A program made the translations under genes and the position numbers. Below are positions 10,821-21,608 of a stretch of DNA of 64,000 nucleotides, piece by piece. Below the pieces are notes generated by a model that made no database searches, was not told the DNA's origin, and saw nothing but the letters and a program-made list of their open reading frames with translations. Position 1 is the stretch's first letter. The number at the start of each line of letters is the position of its first letter. Source of the DNA: Mytilisepta virgata (Eukaryota; Mollusca; Bivalvia; Mytilida; Mytilidae). The stretch lies in NCBI GenBank assembly GCA_028015205.1, contig CM051521.1:125248614-125312613 (forward strand), read 5' to 3'.

Positions 10821-11048
10821 CGACTTCTGGATATTTATTTTTTGTTTTGTTTTGTTGTTGTCTTATTTCATGGGTACTTTTAATAAATATTAACCATAAG
10901 AACGAATATCAATGTGCTATATGGCTTTTTTAGTATAAGGACGTGGATATAGCACATTGATAATAAACGCAGAATATTCGTTCTTATGGTAAATATTTAT
11001 TAAAACTATTCATGAAATAAGACAAAAAAAAACAATATCCAGAAGTCG
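10821..11048. mobile_element. Long-armed hairpin (foldback MITE)
   Basis: Arms of about 100 bp, 10821-10921 and 10950-11048, are near-perfect reverse complements. Matching landmarks are CGACTTCTGGATATT with AATATCCAGAAGTCG, CTTATTTCATG with CATGAAATAAG, and CAATGTGCTATAT with ATATAGCACATTG. The loop is about 28 bp. Confidence 0.75.
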
Positions 11049-11481
11049 AGCCGCTGTGATAACGTCCAGAAAAATATAAAGCATATAAATATGTGTAAAT
11101 TTAACAGTTGTACATCAAACTCATACTATCAAAATTATCGTGAATAGCCCCCCCCCCTCTCCAATTTCGTACTAAATGTAAAAGAATAACAAAATTTAGG
11201 CTTTAAAAAAATAAACGGCTCAATTTTATCAGTTTTAAAAGAATATTATCTTTATATATACAGTTATATTCTTATTGTTTGCTATGATAGTATATATGTT
11301 TTCAATAGTTTGCGGAGTCGTTAATAGAACAAACAATAATCACCGAAACATTAACGAATAGATAATTATGCAAAAATAAATATAAAGATAGAAATAAAGG
11401 ATAATGATGGTGCTCATAATATTTAAAAAATTGTTTAAGAATAGATAAAAGATAAAAGAAATAATCCTGTTATTTTCAGTA

Positions 11482-12133
11482 ATGACAGCCACGAAGAGAA
11501 CATTATTACACTTTGGTTTGATAGCAGATCTACAGTATGCAGATATCGATGACGGTTACAATTTTGATAAGACAAAAAAACGCTACTACAGAAACGCCCT
11601 TAGCCTCCTTCCTAAAGCCATGAAAGAATGGGAACAACGTGATATAAAATTCATCTTACAGCTTGGTGATTTAATTGACGGTTTTTGTAAACGCGCTGAA
11701 GAGCCAGTTATTTGTTTGAATCGTATCTTGGACGTATTCGATAGAGAGAGATGGCCGGTCTGTCATGTAGTGGGTAACCATGAATTGTATAATTTTAAGA
11801 AAAATGAACTGTATGTTTCTCGCCTGTTTAAAACTTTACCCCCAAACAACAAGGCTTATTATAAAACAGAACTGTATCCAGGGCTGAGGTTGTGCGTTCT
11901 GAATACTTACGAAATTTCGACACTTGGTTCAGTTGAGGGAACTGTTGAGTACGAACGTGCATATAATGTACTCAGACAAAATCCTAACAAAGATAAGAAT
12001 GACCCAACTGGTTTGATATCTACCCAAAGGCGACTGGTGCGTTTTAATGGGGGCGTTTCAGAGGAACAATTGGAATGGTTAAAAATGGAGCTGGCGTCAG
12101 CTGTAAAGCAGCAACAGAACGTCATTGTTATAG
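11482..12133 (+). CDS. ADPRM: ADP-ribose/CDP-alcohol diphosphatase copy 2, coding exon A
   Basis: Same length (652 nt) and splice phase as copy 1, with intact GLIADLQYAD, GDLIDG (62-67) and GNHE (98-101). It differs from copy 1 at about 17 of 217 residues, including N5K, A25G, N45K, K51E, R52Q, G88R, Y94C, N106K and D133G, none in the metal-binding motifs. The ATG is again two bases after a 'ttttcag' acceptor. The donor 'ATAG|GTAATG' follows 12133. The frame continues past the donor only because of the inserted element in the intron. The retained motifs and frame suggest both paralogues are, or recently were, functional; expression of either is not shown by sequence. Confidence 0.92.
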
Positions 12134-12144
12134 GTAATGTATTA

Positions 12145-12530
12145 TCGTACTTCCCTGCGTATATATCACCCTGCTCATCCGCTCTGTAATCTCTGTATTT
12201 AAAAGGCTTTTAGGATTAGCGACGTCACAATATGAGAGCAGGACTTATTAGCGACGTCACAATGTGAGAGCAGACGTTATCAAGCTAACCTACAGGAGAA
12301 CAAAAAAGCGTAAAAAATGTCTTATACAGGGGCGACTAAAATATACTGAATTTGTATGATAAACAGATTATCGGTTTTTCTGCGTAAATATATTGTAAAA
12401 TATCAGCCGCTCGACACAATATGAATCTTAGGCTGGTTCGCTGCGCTCACTCGCCAAATATCTTCATATTGTGGCTCGCGGCTGATATTTCACGATATCA
12501 ATGTGCAGAAAACCCGATAATCTATTCTTA
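12145..12530. mobile_element. 386-bp insertion in the ADPRM copy-2 intron, flanked by TTA
   Basis: Copy 1 reads 'ggtaatgtattacacggtcg' here; copy 2 reads the same with 386 extra bases after 'gtatta', and TTA is repeated at both borders (12142-12144 and 12528-12530). A 3-bp TTA duplication fits PIF/Harbinger-type insertion, but I see no clear terminal inverted repeat for the whole insert. Its 3' half is a hairpin (12365-12523). Its 5' half has two 'ttagcgacgtcacaat' repeats (12218 and 12248). Confidence 0.7.
12365..12523. mobile_element. Hairpin MITE family member A
   Basis: Arms of ~65 bp: AGATTATCGG...TTTTCTGC...AATATCAGCCGC...CAATATGAA on the left, with the inverse on the right ending CCGATAATCT. 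The same landmarks in the same order occur at 35872-36025, so this is a repeated family. Confidence 0.65.
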
Positions 12531-13336
12531 CACGGTCGTCTGCTGTAGGGCCCCTGAAGAACATCCATATTAGGGCTTTTCACAAAAGAGATCAATGGGT
12601 ATCCTACTTGTAACACTTGTAAAAAAGACATTTAACTATAATCATCAGTTTGAAATAAAGAAGATGTGTTAATAATACAAAATTAACGAATTGTAAATAC
12701 ATTCACCATGCATGTTCTAAAAATCTGATAGTCCAAAAATGTACATGCCTTCTAGAAACCAAAAATAAAGAACGGCCAGAAAAACCCAAAAATGCCAAAA
12801 TAGAATGTTTAAAGTTGTTAGGATTTTGTATTGGCTTGAAATTAATATTGTGATGGTGTAAAAATTAATAGAAACAATAACCAGGTACTAGCACGAATAG
12901 CACTGTACTTACGGAATCTTTCTTATTTTTGAACATATTATACGATATAAGCTGGTTTGGGTCAGTTTGCGTATAATAAACCCCAAAGCCTTTATGAATA
13001 CCGCAAAATGACCAAAACCAGGTTATTGAAGTATAACCTGTTCAAAAATTGGAAACATTCCTTATCGTTTAATTTCCAAACAAAAGTACAATGATTCTTC
13101 GATTAAAGCATCAATAATGACGCAGGTGATGTCACAAGACCAGACCAGGTTAAACAGTATAACCAGTGTTGCTCTATGCTGCTCAGCCAATCAACATGCA
13201 GTATTCAAATCAAATTAAATTATTTATAGAAGACTTTAGTTTTTAGCTCTTACTTCGCATACGTTTTAGCATATTCTTTGTACATTTTTATATGGTGTGA
13301 GTTTATCAGGCACTGACTGAGTCTTCTTCGTTTCAG

Positions 13337-13635
13337 GCCATAACCCAGTGTTACCGGAAGCGACCACTGATGTGTGTTTGTGTTGGAACTATATTGAGGT
13401 TTTAAAGATCTTGGATGATTTTCAGACTTGTGTTGTATGTTATATTTGTGGTCATGACCATGACGGCGGGTATGTAGCAGACAAAAACGGGATCCATCAC
13501 ATCACGATGCCCGGCGCTATAGAACATCCTAGCTCTTACGCCATAGGACATTTGTATCAGGAGTCTATACATATTGAAGGAAAGGGAGACATGTTTAATG
13601 TGACCTGCCCGTTGAGATATAAGCTACAGTCTTGA
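13337..13635 (+). CDS. ADPRM: ADP-ribose/CDP-alcohol diphosphatase copy 2, coding exon B
   Basis: Follows the acceptor 'cttcgtttcag', completes the split glycine codon and encodes residues 218-316, with GHNPVLPEA and CGHDHDGGY intact. About eight residues differ from copy 1, such as EATTDVC versus EAAIDEC and several Tyr/His changes. The stop TGA ends at 13635. The intron is 1.2 kb against 6.9 kb in copy 1. A candidate AATAAA lies at 13770-13775. Confidence 0.92.
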
Positions 13636-13769
13636 TGATTGTGTCTTTAGGGTTTCTTATTTTAAGCGTGCATTATTGATCCATTCCATGAATATATATG
13701 ACAGCAAAGGCAGGGGTTATCTAGAAGTTATATTGGGTTTCAGATGTATTTTCAAGATTGAATTTGTTA

Positions 13770-13775
13770 AATAAA
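13770..13775 (+). terminator. Candidate polyadenylation signal, ADPRM copy 2
   Basis: AATAAA about 135 bp after the stop, in the same context as in copy 1. Confidence 0.5.
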
Positions 13776-14394
13776 AATATTGTTTTTATGTTGTGACTTT
13801 TATTTATATAATGATACCACTGATCATGTTGCTAATTTAAAACTCCCTCAAAAAGCAAATTAACATTGCAGGTTATAATGTTATTGTATCCTTTAATCAA
13901 GTCAATAAAGTTCGGCATTATATTGCTTAAAAGATCAATTGAAGACCAAGTTAAATCTTTATTTTAAATATAATACAGCTGATGTAAGGATATACTGGTG
14001 TCAAAATGTCAACAAACGTAACTAATAGATAAGTAATCCATATAATACACACTTTACTATTTGTAGTGACTAGTTACAACAGTGACTGTATATAGTCAAC
14101 AAAGGTAGTGTTTATATCAGATACTATTTTACTATTTGTAGTGTCCAGTTATGACAATGGCTTTATACTGTCAACTAGGAAAGTAGACTCTTTACTATAT
14201 GTACATGTAGTGACCACTTATTACGATGACTGTATACTGTCAAAAGTGGTAGTGTTTAAAGCAGAGACTTTACTAATTGTAGTGAATAGTTATGACAACC
14301 ACTGTATACTGTCAACAAGGGTAGTGTTTAAAGTAGACTTGCAGGCTTTACTATTTGTAGTGACTAGTTTTGACACTGACTGTATACTGGTCGA

Positions 14395-14526
14395 CTTGAC
14401 TAATCGATCAATCTGATCCCAATAGAGTTTGATCGATAAGTGTTCGATTAATTGTCCTCATCAATTGACGAGTGTTCGATAAATGATCGATAAGTGATCG
14501 ATGATCAGTTTAATTGAGTAGTCAAG
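14395..14526. mobile_element. Small hairpin inside minisatellite copy 2
   Basis: Orthologous to 8871-8988, with a short extra 'tgatcgatgatcag' stretch near its right arm. Confidence 0.55.
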
Positions 14527-16074
14527 ACTGGATACTGTCAACAACGATAATGTTAAAAGCAGACTTTTCTATTTGTAGTGACCAGTTATGATAATGACTG
14601 TATGCTGCCAACAATAGAAGTGTTTAAAGCAGACTTAATTATTTGTAGTGTCTAGTAATGGCATTGACCGTGTACTATCAATACGGGTAGTGTTTAATGC
14701 AGACACTTTAGTAGTTTTAGTCACTAGCTGTGACAATGTCTGTATACTATCAACAGTATAGTGTTTAAGGTAGATACATTACTTTTTTTTGTGACTCGCT
14801 ATGACGCCGATGATATACTGTTAACATGGTTAATGTTTAACTATTTGTAGTGACTAGTTATTACTCTGACTTTATACTGTCAGCAAGGGTAGTGTTTAAA
14901 GCAGATTTTACTATTTGTAGTGACTAGTTATGACAATGTATGCTGTCAGCAAAGATAATGTTTACAGGAGAAACTTTACTACTTGTAGTGACTAGTTATG
15001 ACACTGAAGGTATGCTGCCCGACTTGGAATTGTTTAAAGCAGACTTTACTATTTGTAGTGACTAGTTATGACATTGTATACTGCCAACCGTAGTGTTTAA
15101 AGCAGATACTTTACTATTTGTAGTGGCTAGTTATGACTCTGATTTTATACTGTCAGCAAGGGTAGTGTTTAAAGCAGATACTTTACTATTTGTAGTGACT
15201 AGTTATGACACTGACTGTGTAAAGTCAATAAGGGCAGTGTTTAAAGCAGAAACTTTAGTAGTTGTAATGACTTATGTGACAATGACTTTATACTGTCAAC
15301 CCAACAAAGATAGTGTTTAATGCAGAGAATTTACTATTTGTTGTGACTAGCTATGACACCGACTGTATACTGTTTACAACAGTTGTGTTTACAGAAGAGA
15401 CTTTACTATTTGTAGTGACTAGTAATAAAACTGACTGTATACTGTCAAAAATGGTAGTGTTTAAAGCAGACTTAATTATTTGTAGAGAAATGTTATTACA
15501 CTGACTATATACTGTCAAAAATATTAGTGTTTAAAGCATAGACTGTACTAATACTAGTGACCGGTTATGACAATGACTGTATACTGTCAGCAATTGTAGT
15601 GTTTAAAGCAGATTTTACTATTTGTAGTGACTAGTTATGACACTGTATGTTTTCAGCAGTGGTAGTGTTTAAAGCAGATTTTACTACATGTAGTGACTAG
15701 TTATGTCACAGACTGTATACTGCCCGACTTGGAAGTGTTTAAAGCAGAGACTTTACTATTTGTAGTGACTTGTTTTGACACTGACTGTACTTTACCATTT
15801 GTAGTGACTTGTTTTGATACTGACTGTACTTTACTATTTGTAGTGACGTGTTTTGACACTGACTTTACTATTTGTAGTGACCAGTTATGATGATAACTGT
15901 AAACTGCCAACAATCGTATTGTTTAAAGCAGACACTTTATAGTTGTAGTGACTAGTTATGACACTTTATGCTGTCAACAACGGAAATGTTTGAAGCAGAA
16001 ACCTTACTACTTGTAGTGACTAGCTATGACACTGGTTGTATACTGTTTACAACTCTAGTTTACTGTTTGAAGTA

Positions 16075-16195
16075 GAATAGAGAATGGAAACGGGGAATGT
16101 GTCAAAAAGACAACAACCTGACCAGCGAGCAGAAATCAGCTCAAGGCTACCAATGGGTCTCCAACGCAGCGAGAAAATCCCGCACCCGGTATACT
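16075..16195 (+). repeat. METGNV-type interspersed fragment
   Basis: Starts 'gaatggaaacggggaatgtg' and reads [17 protein letters not shown] in one frame. Related fragments occur at about 20,970-21,115 (minus), 27,765-27,830 (plus) and 60,929-60,985 (plus). I recall this as a very common mussel repeat. It splits the minisatellite here. Confidence 0.75.
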
Positions 16196-16299
16196 GTTAA
16201 CAATAGTAGTGTTTAAAGTAGAGACTTTATTATTTATAATGATTAGTTATGACAATGGCTGTATACTGTCAAAAGTGTAGTGTTTAAAGCAGAGACTTT

Positions 16300-16575
16300 A
16301 CAATTTGTAGTGACTCGGTACGACACTGTTTACTGTCAACAAGGTTAGTGTTTAAAGCAGAGACTTTACAATTTGTAGTGACTCGGTACGACACTGTTTA
16401 CTGTCAACAAGGTTAGTGTTTAAAGCAGAGACTTTACAATTTGTAGTGACTCGGTATGACACTGTTTACTGTCAACAAGGTTAGTGTTTAAAGCAGAGAC
16501 TTTACAATTTGTAGTGACTCGGTACGACACTGTTTACTGTCAACAAGGTTAGTGTTTAAAGCAGAGACTTTACTA
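16300..16575 (+). repeat. Homogenised 68-bp sub-array
   Basis: Four nearly identical units (only 'ggtacgac' versus 'ggtatgac' differs) containing 'agagactttacaatttgtag' and 'ctgtcaacaaggttag'. The low divergence compared with flanking units indicates recent local expansion. Confidence 0.85.
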
Positions 16576-16784
16576 TTTGTTTTGACTAGTGACGACAATC
16601 ACTGTTCACTGTTAATAACGGTAGTGTTTATACTGACTTCATGTAGTAAGGACACTGATTGGTTTAGATATACAAGTAGGGTTTAAAGAGACACTTGACT
16701 GTTTGCAGAAAGTAGTTACGAAATCAAAAAGTTACTGTGTACAATGGTCGTGTTACACATAGGAACTTGGCTGTTTGCAGTGAC

Positions 16785-17105
16785 TAGTTGCACCATTGAT
16801 TAGTAGTGTTGACTGTTTGGAGTGACTAGTTACACCACTGATTAGTAATTTTGACTGTTTGGAGTGACTAGTTACACACTGATTAGTAATGTTGACTGTT
16901 TGGAGTGACTAGTTACAACACTGATTAGTAATTTTGACTGTTTGGATTGACTAGTTACATCACTGATTAGTAATATTGACTGTTTGGAGTGACTAGTTAC
17001 ACCACTGATCAGTAATGTTGACTGTTTGGAGTGACTAGTTACACCAGTGATTAGTAATGTTGACTGTTTGGAGTGACTAGTTACACCACTGATTAGTAAT
17101 GATCT
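16785..17105 (+). repeat. ~42-bp tandem repeat
   Basis: Seven to eight copies of 'ttgactgtttggagtgacta' followed by 'gttacaccactgattagtaa'. It shares the 'agtgactagtta' core with the 72-bp unit, so it is probably a shortened derivative. Confidence 0.85.
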
Positions 17106-17281
17106 TCAGTAAGTGTTTTGTGATTATAGAGACAAGCTTTGATACTGAATGGTTACTGTCTTCGGTTTATTAAACATGCACTTGACTATAGCTATTTGTA
17201 CGGACTAGTTATGACACTGGTTTTGAAAATAGACACTTTACTGTTTGTAGCAACAAATTATGACACAGATATATTTGTAGG

Positions 17282-17436
17282 ATAACTAATTCAAGAATTT
17301 GAATATCGCAAAATAGTCAAAGAGTGACCAAAACCACCTTAATTCACGAATGCGCACAGCGCATGGGGGATTAATTATTATTGTTTTCCGGTCACGAGTT
17401 GAATATTTTCGATATTCAAATTCTCGAATTAGTTAT
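17282..17436. mobile_element. MITE-like hairpin
   Basis: Terminal inverted repeat ATAACTAATTC(A/G)AGAATTTGAATATCG, found as the inverse at 17,408-17,436; total 155 bp. Confidence 0.65.
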
Positions 17437-17799
17437 ACTGTTTATTACATTGATAAAATAGACAAAAATGCTTCAAGTGTCATATTTCCCTTAGATCTCT
17501 TCCTGAATCTTTCGACGTCACAAACGTCATTTGTTAGTAACGCCCTTGACGACGTTCTTTCACCGAGTGAAAATATCTAATTTATTTTCACTGGAAATTA
17601 CGATAAATCACCATCATCAATGTAATAAAAAAATGTTATAAATGGATGCGAGGTTAACATACATGAGAAACTAACCCTTGCAAAATGTCTATATTAAAAC
17701 TGTTAACTGAACAGTGCTACTACTGCAACTCCCATCCACTTTCAATTGAGAGATGGACCACATGCGAGTTGAGTATATGATGTTTAATTTAAACTAGAT

Positions 17800-18745
17800 G
17801 TACTGTGAGCAAAGCTCACAAAGGATACCCCCCCGCTTTGAAGTCCAATTACCTCCCTTGTGTGATATCGGAAAGCAAAGATTTTTCTTCATGCACATCT
17901 TTGGATGATGTACTTCCTTTCTGTAAAGTTTTGTTGAAATCCATTGAGTGGTCTAGGAGGAGTTGCGCTTACGAGGTTCATATATAATGTATAAGCCAAA
18001 AAAAATAGAAGTCCAATTATCTCCCTTGTGTGAAATCGGAAAGCAAAGATTTTTATTCATGCACATCTCTGGATGATGTACTTCCTTTCTGTAAAGTTTT
18101 GTTGAAATCCATTGAGGGGTCTAGGAGGAGTTGCGCTTACGAGGTTCATACATAATGTATAAGCTAAAAAAAATAGAAGTCCAATTATCTCCCTTGTGTG
18201 ATATCGGAAAGCAAAGATTTTTCTTCATGCACATCTTTGGATGATGTACTTCCTTTCTGTAAAGTTTCGTTGAAATCCATTGAGCGGTCTAGGAGGAGTT
18301 GCGCTTACGAGGTTCATATATAATGTATAAGCGAAAAAAAATAGAAGTCCAATTATCTCCCTTGTGTGAAATCGGAAAGCAAAGATTTTTCTTCATGCAC
18401 ATCTCTGGATGATGTACTTCCTTTCTGTAAAGTTTCGTTGAAATCCATTGAGCGGTCTAGGAGGAGTTGCGCTTACGAGGTTCATATATAATGTATAAGC
18501 CAAAAAAAAATAGAAGTCCAATTATCTCCCTTGTGTGAAATCGGAAAGCAAAGATTTTTCTTCATGCACATCTCTGGATGATGTACTTCCTTTCTGTAAA
18601 GTTTCGTTGAAATCCATTGAGCGGTCTAGGAGGAGTTGCGCTTACAAGATATATGGACAGACGGACAGACGGACAGACGGACGGACAAGGTGATTCCTAT
18701 ATACCCCCCCAAACTTTGTTTGCGGGGGGGGGGGGGTATAACAAA
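17800..18745 (+). repeat. 168-bp tandem repeat element with C/G-tract end
   Basis: Five units with period 167-169 bp (starts at 17840, 18009, 18176, 18344 and 18513) containing 'gaagtccaattatctccctt' and 'ggtctaggaggagttgcgct'. It begins with 'actgtgagcaaagctcac' and ends with (GGACAGAC)n and a C7/G14 pair flanking 'aaactttgtttg'. A diverged relative with the same start and the same acagacgg/C-tract end occurs at 38,025-38,285. Confidence 0.85.
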
Positions 18746-19040
18746 CCTTTAATACGATGTATAAGATGGAGATTATTTACTGGTGGTTAACTGGTAACTA
18801 TACAAGGTCTAGAGAAAAAAATCACAAACAGTAATTGATCATCATGGCAGTTTAAGATGGACCTAGTAGTTGCTCTGAACAGACAGACATAACCTCCCAC
18901 CAATATGCACACTACGTTCTAACAATTTACCAGCACAGTCAAAATTCTTTGTATGTTCAAAGGGACATAAATCTGACTCACTTGAAGGTCTTATTCAAAG
19001 GAATACTTATCAGACAAATTCCAAAAAATCTGACAAACTA
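18746..19040. other. No gene seen
   Basis: AT-rich sequence without ORFs or clear repeats. Confidence 0.5.
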
Positions 19041-19044
19041 AACT

Positions 19045-19695
19045 AGAGACTCTCAAGAGCCTGTATCGCTCACTTGGATTTAACTTGTCCACCTTGAGCA
19101 GTACTGAAAATTTAAGTGTAGCTGTTATCTTGGCTTGTTTTCCCATAGGATACAATGTTAAACAAAGCTAGGCTGTGGTGACCATCTTAGTTGACAGTCC
19201 AGGTTATCAAACACAATTCTGAAAGAGGACCATCTGAGGACTATTGCTGGCATTAGTATGGTTCCAAATGACCAAGTCAAAGGTATGATGATCTGCATAT
19301 TAAATTTTCCCATAGGGTCCTATGTTAAATGATGGCCATCTTTGCTGACATTCCGGGTCACTGGACATAATTCAGAAAGAGGACCACTTTAGATCCATTT
19401 CTGCCAAGTTTGGTTCGAATTGGCTCAGTGGTTTTAGACAAGAAGATCTTTAAGTAAATTTTCCATAGGATCCTATGTTAAACTAAGTTCGGCTCTGGTG
19501 GCCATCTTGGATGACGGGTGGGGTCATCGGATACATTTCTTAAAGAGGACCACCTAAGGACCATTGCTGCCACGTTTTGTTCCAATTGGCCCAGTGGTTT
19601 CAGAGATCTTTAAAGGAAAGTTTACCGACGACAGAAGGACGCCAAGCGATGGCAATAGCTCACATGGCCTTATAGGTTAGGTGAGCTAATAAAAG
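19045..19695 (+). repeat. 'Ctcacctg' interspersed element, copy 1
   Basis: Begins near 'gagactctcaagagcctgta' followed by 'tcgctcacttgg' and ends '...gacgccaagcgatggcaata' then 'gctcacatggccttataggttaggtgagctaa'-type text. Relatives at 24,950-25,655, 38,683-39,647, 50,442-51,740 and 60,872-61,260. Ends are short inverted repeats around AGCTCACCTG. Internal phrases include 'ggtcctatgttaaa' and 'gtggccatcttgg'. Confidence 0.75.
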
Positions 19696-20965
19696 GAATT
19701 GTGCTGATCGAGTTGAACGAGGAAACTCAACAGGAACATCCACATGCAATCTGTAAATCAGAATCTAACAAACCATGGCAAGAGTTGTGCCGACAAGATA
19801 CTCAATTTTTTTTCTATGTTTAAAGGGCATTAACTATGGAGATTCAATGGACCAAATCATGCATGAATATCTGCCCATAACAATTTAAGAATATACCGGT
19901 ACCAACTTTCATAAACATCTTGCAATCCTGACAAGGTTCATGCAGCAGTCATAATTTCTAAATTTAAAGATCCATCACTGTGGAAAACTTAGTTAACCAG
20001 AATCCTTTTTATTGGGCTGTTTTCACATTATGGTCTGTTGTTCTACAAAGCTTCATGCAGACAATTAATTTTAAATTGGTATGGCCAAAGTGATCAAAGA
20101 TTTACCCCTAAACTTTGAGGGCCATAATAAATTATTAATTCAGATCGTTGAGTTCAAGAGATGACTTCATAATTTGTAATCTATAGTAAATTAACTTTAA
20201 CTGCTTAAGATTTAGATTTTCTGTTGTAGTGTTTTGTATCATCATTCTCCTGACTGCCTTTTCCTTGGACTTCAAATTTGTGAACTTTTCCCATTTTTTG
20301 TCGCTTCGGTATTCTTTTGCAGATATTTTATAAACATCTAATAAAATAAAGTATAGTGGTGAAACTATTTCAACACTGAGCAGCTTAACTGTTGAAACAT
20401 CACCTTTTTTGGCCGTGACTTACTGATATACACATTTTTAGTGTATTAAAATTTGCATCACAATATATCAGGGTTCCCACCTTTTTTTCCCCATAATTTC
20501 ATGACTTTCCAGGACTTATTAAGAATTTTCTGTGAACTTGTGATGTCAAACTTTGAGTTGTCAGTGTGAAGGGTTTTTCCATCAGAATATGCAATGTGTA
20601 TAGTAATAAATACACTGCCCATGACATCTTTCATTATTATTGGTTCAACAGGTTCAATAGTTTATGTTGATTTGAAACATTTTATGAAGGTCCAATAAAT
20701 ATACAGTATATGTCAGAAATATAGTTTATTTGTATAACCCTTAAAAACAGGTAGAAAGGAGAGGTTTATCGAGGATTTCTCATCTGCTTGTGAGCAATTA
20801 CAAACAAGCTTTATATTTTCTGACAATGTACTTATATTTTGTTTATCCAGCAACATTAAAATATCTGTTATAGAGAAAATGCATGAAAATGGGGTATTTC
20901 TAAGATTTGAATAAAATTGTTTTTTTGGTTTGTAATCTATGAAAAATATAATAAACACTATATGA
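19696..20965. other. Intergenic, no gene recognised
   Basis: AT-rich, no splice-compatible ORF with recognisable content. Includes a tract 'caccttttttttcccc'-like near 20,480. It lies downstream of ASH2L (which reads leftward) and downstream of ADPRM copy 2. Confidence 0.5.
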
Positions 20966-21115
20966 ACCAGAACAAGGGTACAAGGAGACTTTATTAGGTT
21001 TTTCTTGCTGTATTGAAGACCCATTGGTGGCCTTGGGCTGTTTTCTGCTCTTTGATCGGGTTGTTGTCTCTTTGTTACATTCCCCGTTTCCATTCTCTAT
21101 TCTATTGAAAACAAT
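20966..21115 (-). repeat. METGNV-type interspersed fragment (minus)
   Basis: Reverse complement of the 16,075 repeat: [17 protein letters not shown] on the minus strand, ending in the 'gggtcttcaatacagcaag' stretch. The 126-codon minus frame 21093-20713 starts in this repeat and is not treated as a gene. Confidence 0.75.
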
Positions 21116-21303
21116 ATTAGACACACTATATTGGTCAGCTAAGTGTTACTATAGGATAGATTACTTTGTCCAACATTATTGTGTAAAGTATAATAACCTA
21201 AGCCCCTTTATTACTGTTTAGAGTGTGTAAGTTGCATTTTGTCTTAAGTATGATGGATGAACATGTAAAAAAAATACTATGTACAAGATTTGTAAAAATA
21301 TAT

Positions 21304-21309
21304 TTTATT
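21304..21309 (-). terminator. Candidate polyadenylation signal of ASH2L
   Basis: AATAAA on the minus strand (tttatt on plus), about 207 nt after the ASH2L stop. Other candidates exist further left. Confidence 0.35.
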
Positions 21310-21515
21310 CAATGGCAATATTGTTATATAAATAGATATATGCAACATGCCATGTTTTCCAGTTCATATTTTGTCAGTTTATATTCCATATTTGTCATGA
21401 TGCTTACTACCATATTTCTAAACCATTATAATTTTCACATATTTCATTTGTATTTCTCTGATTTTATGCTGGTTCTATGTATAAATTACAGCCATTCATT
21501 CTCTATATTTTACTC

Positions 21516-21608
21516 TCAGAATTCTGGAAGTTTGCCTTCATTTTCTATATGATAAATTAAATCAGCTAGGGCATATTCTACCATAGTTTGTGAGGCTGCC
21601 TCAGACAT
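21516..21608 (-). CDS. ASH2L: ASH2L terminal coding exon
   Basis: Acceptor 'tttttgcag' then [17 protein letters not shown]..., ending in TGA (plus-strand tca at 21516-21518). Thirty residues including the DPY30-binding helix. A damaged partial copy of this exon lies just upstream at 21651-21697. Confidence 0.93.
   Translation of the reverse strand: MSEAASQTMVEYALADLIYHIENEGKLPEF

Larger units (their letters stand above)
10086..11229. other. Unshared spacer between the duplicated blocks
   Basis: No coding exon recognised. It carries two hairpins (10555-10718 and 10821-11048), a short palindrome centred near 10313 (ATAACACCGTGGTGTTGTG) and a C-tract near 11149. It may include the 5' UTR exon and promoter of ADPRM copy 2, because an acceptor-like 'ttttcag' immediately precedes the copy-2 ATG; I could not locate that exon. 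Confidence 0.5.
11230..15945. repeat. Segmental duplication, copy 2 (ADPRM locus)
   Basis: Second copy of the block starting at position 1, lacking the 6-kb foldback but with its own 386-bp intron insertion. Alignment with copy 1 can be followed through the minisatellite to about 15,945 (10,075 in copy 1), after which the array continues only here. Confidence 0.9.
14050..16630 (+). repeat. ~72-bp minisatellite array, copy 2 (expanded)
   Basis: Same unit as 8510-10085 but longer, roughly 35 units. It includes a recent homogeneous sub-array at 16300-16575 and is interrupted by the 14395-14526 hairpin and by a METGNV-type fragment (16075-16195). Open peptides of the VVFKAETLLFVVTSYDTDC type again appear on the plus strand. 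Confidence 0.9.

Noticed and set aside
20713..21093. 126-codon minus-strand ORF starting METGNVTKRQQ
   Set aside because: The start lies in an interspersed repeat present four times in the window; the rest is AT-rich non-coding sequence.
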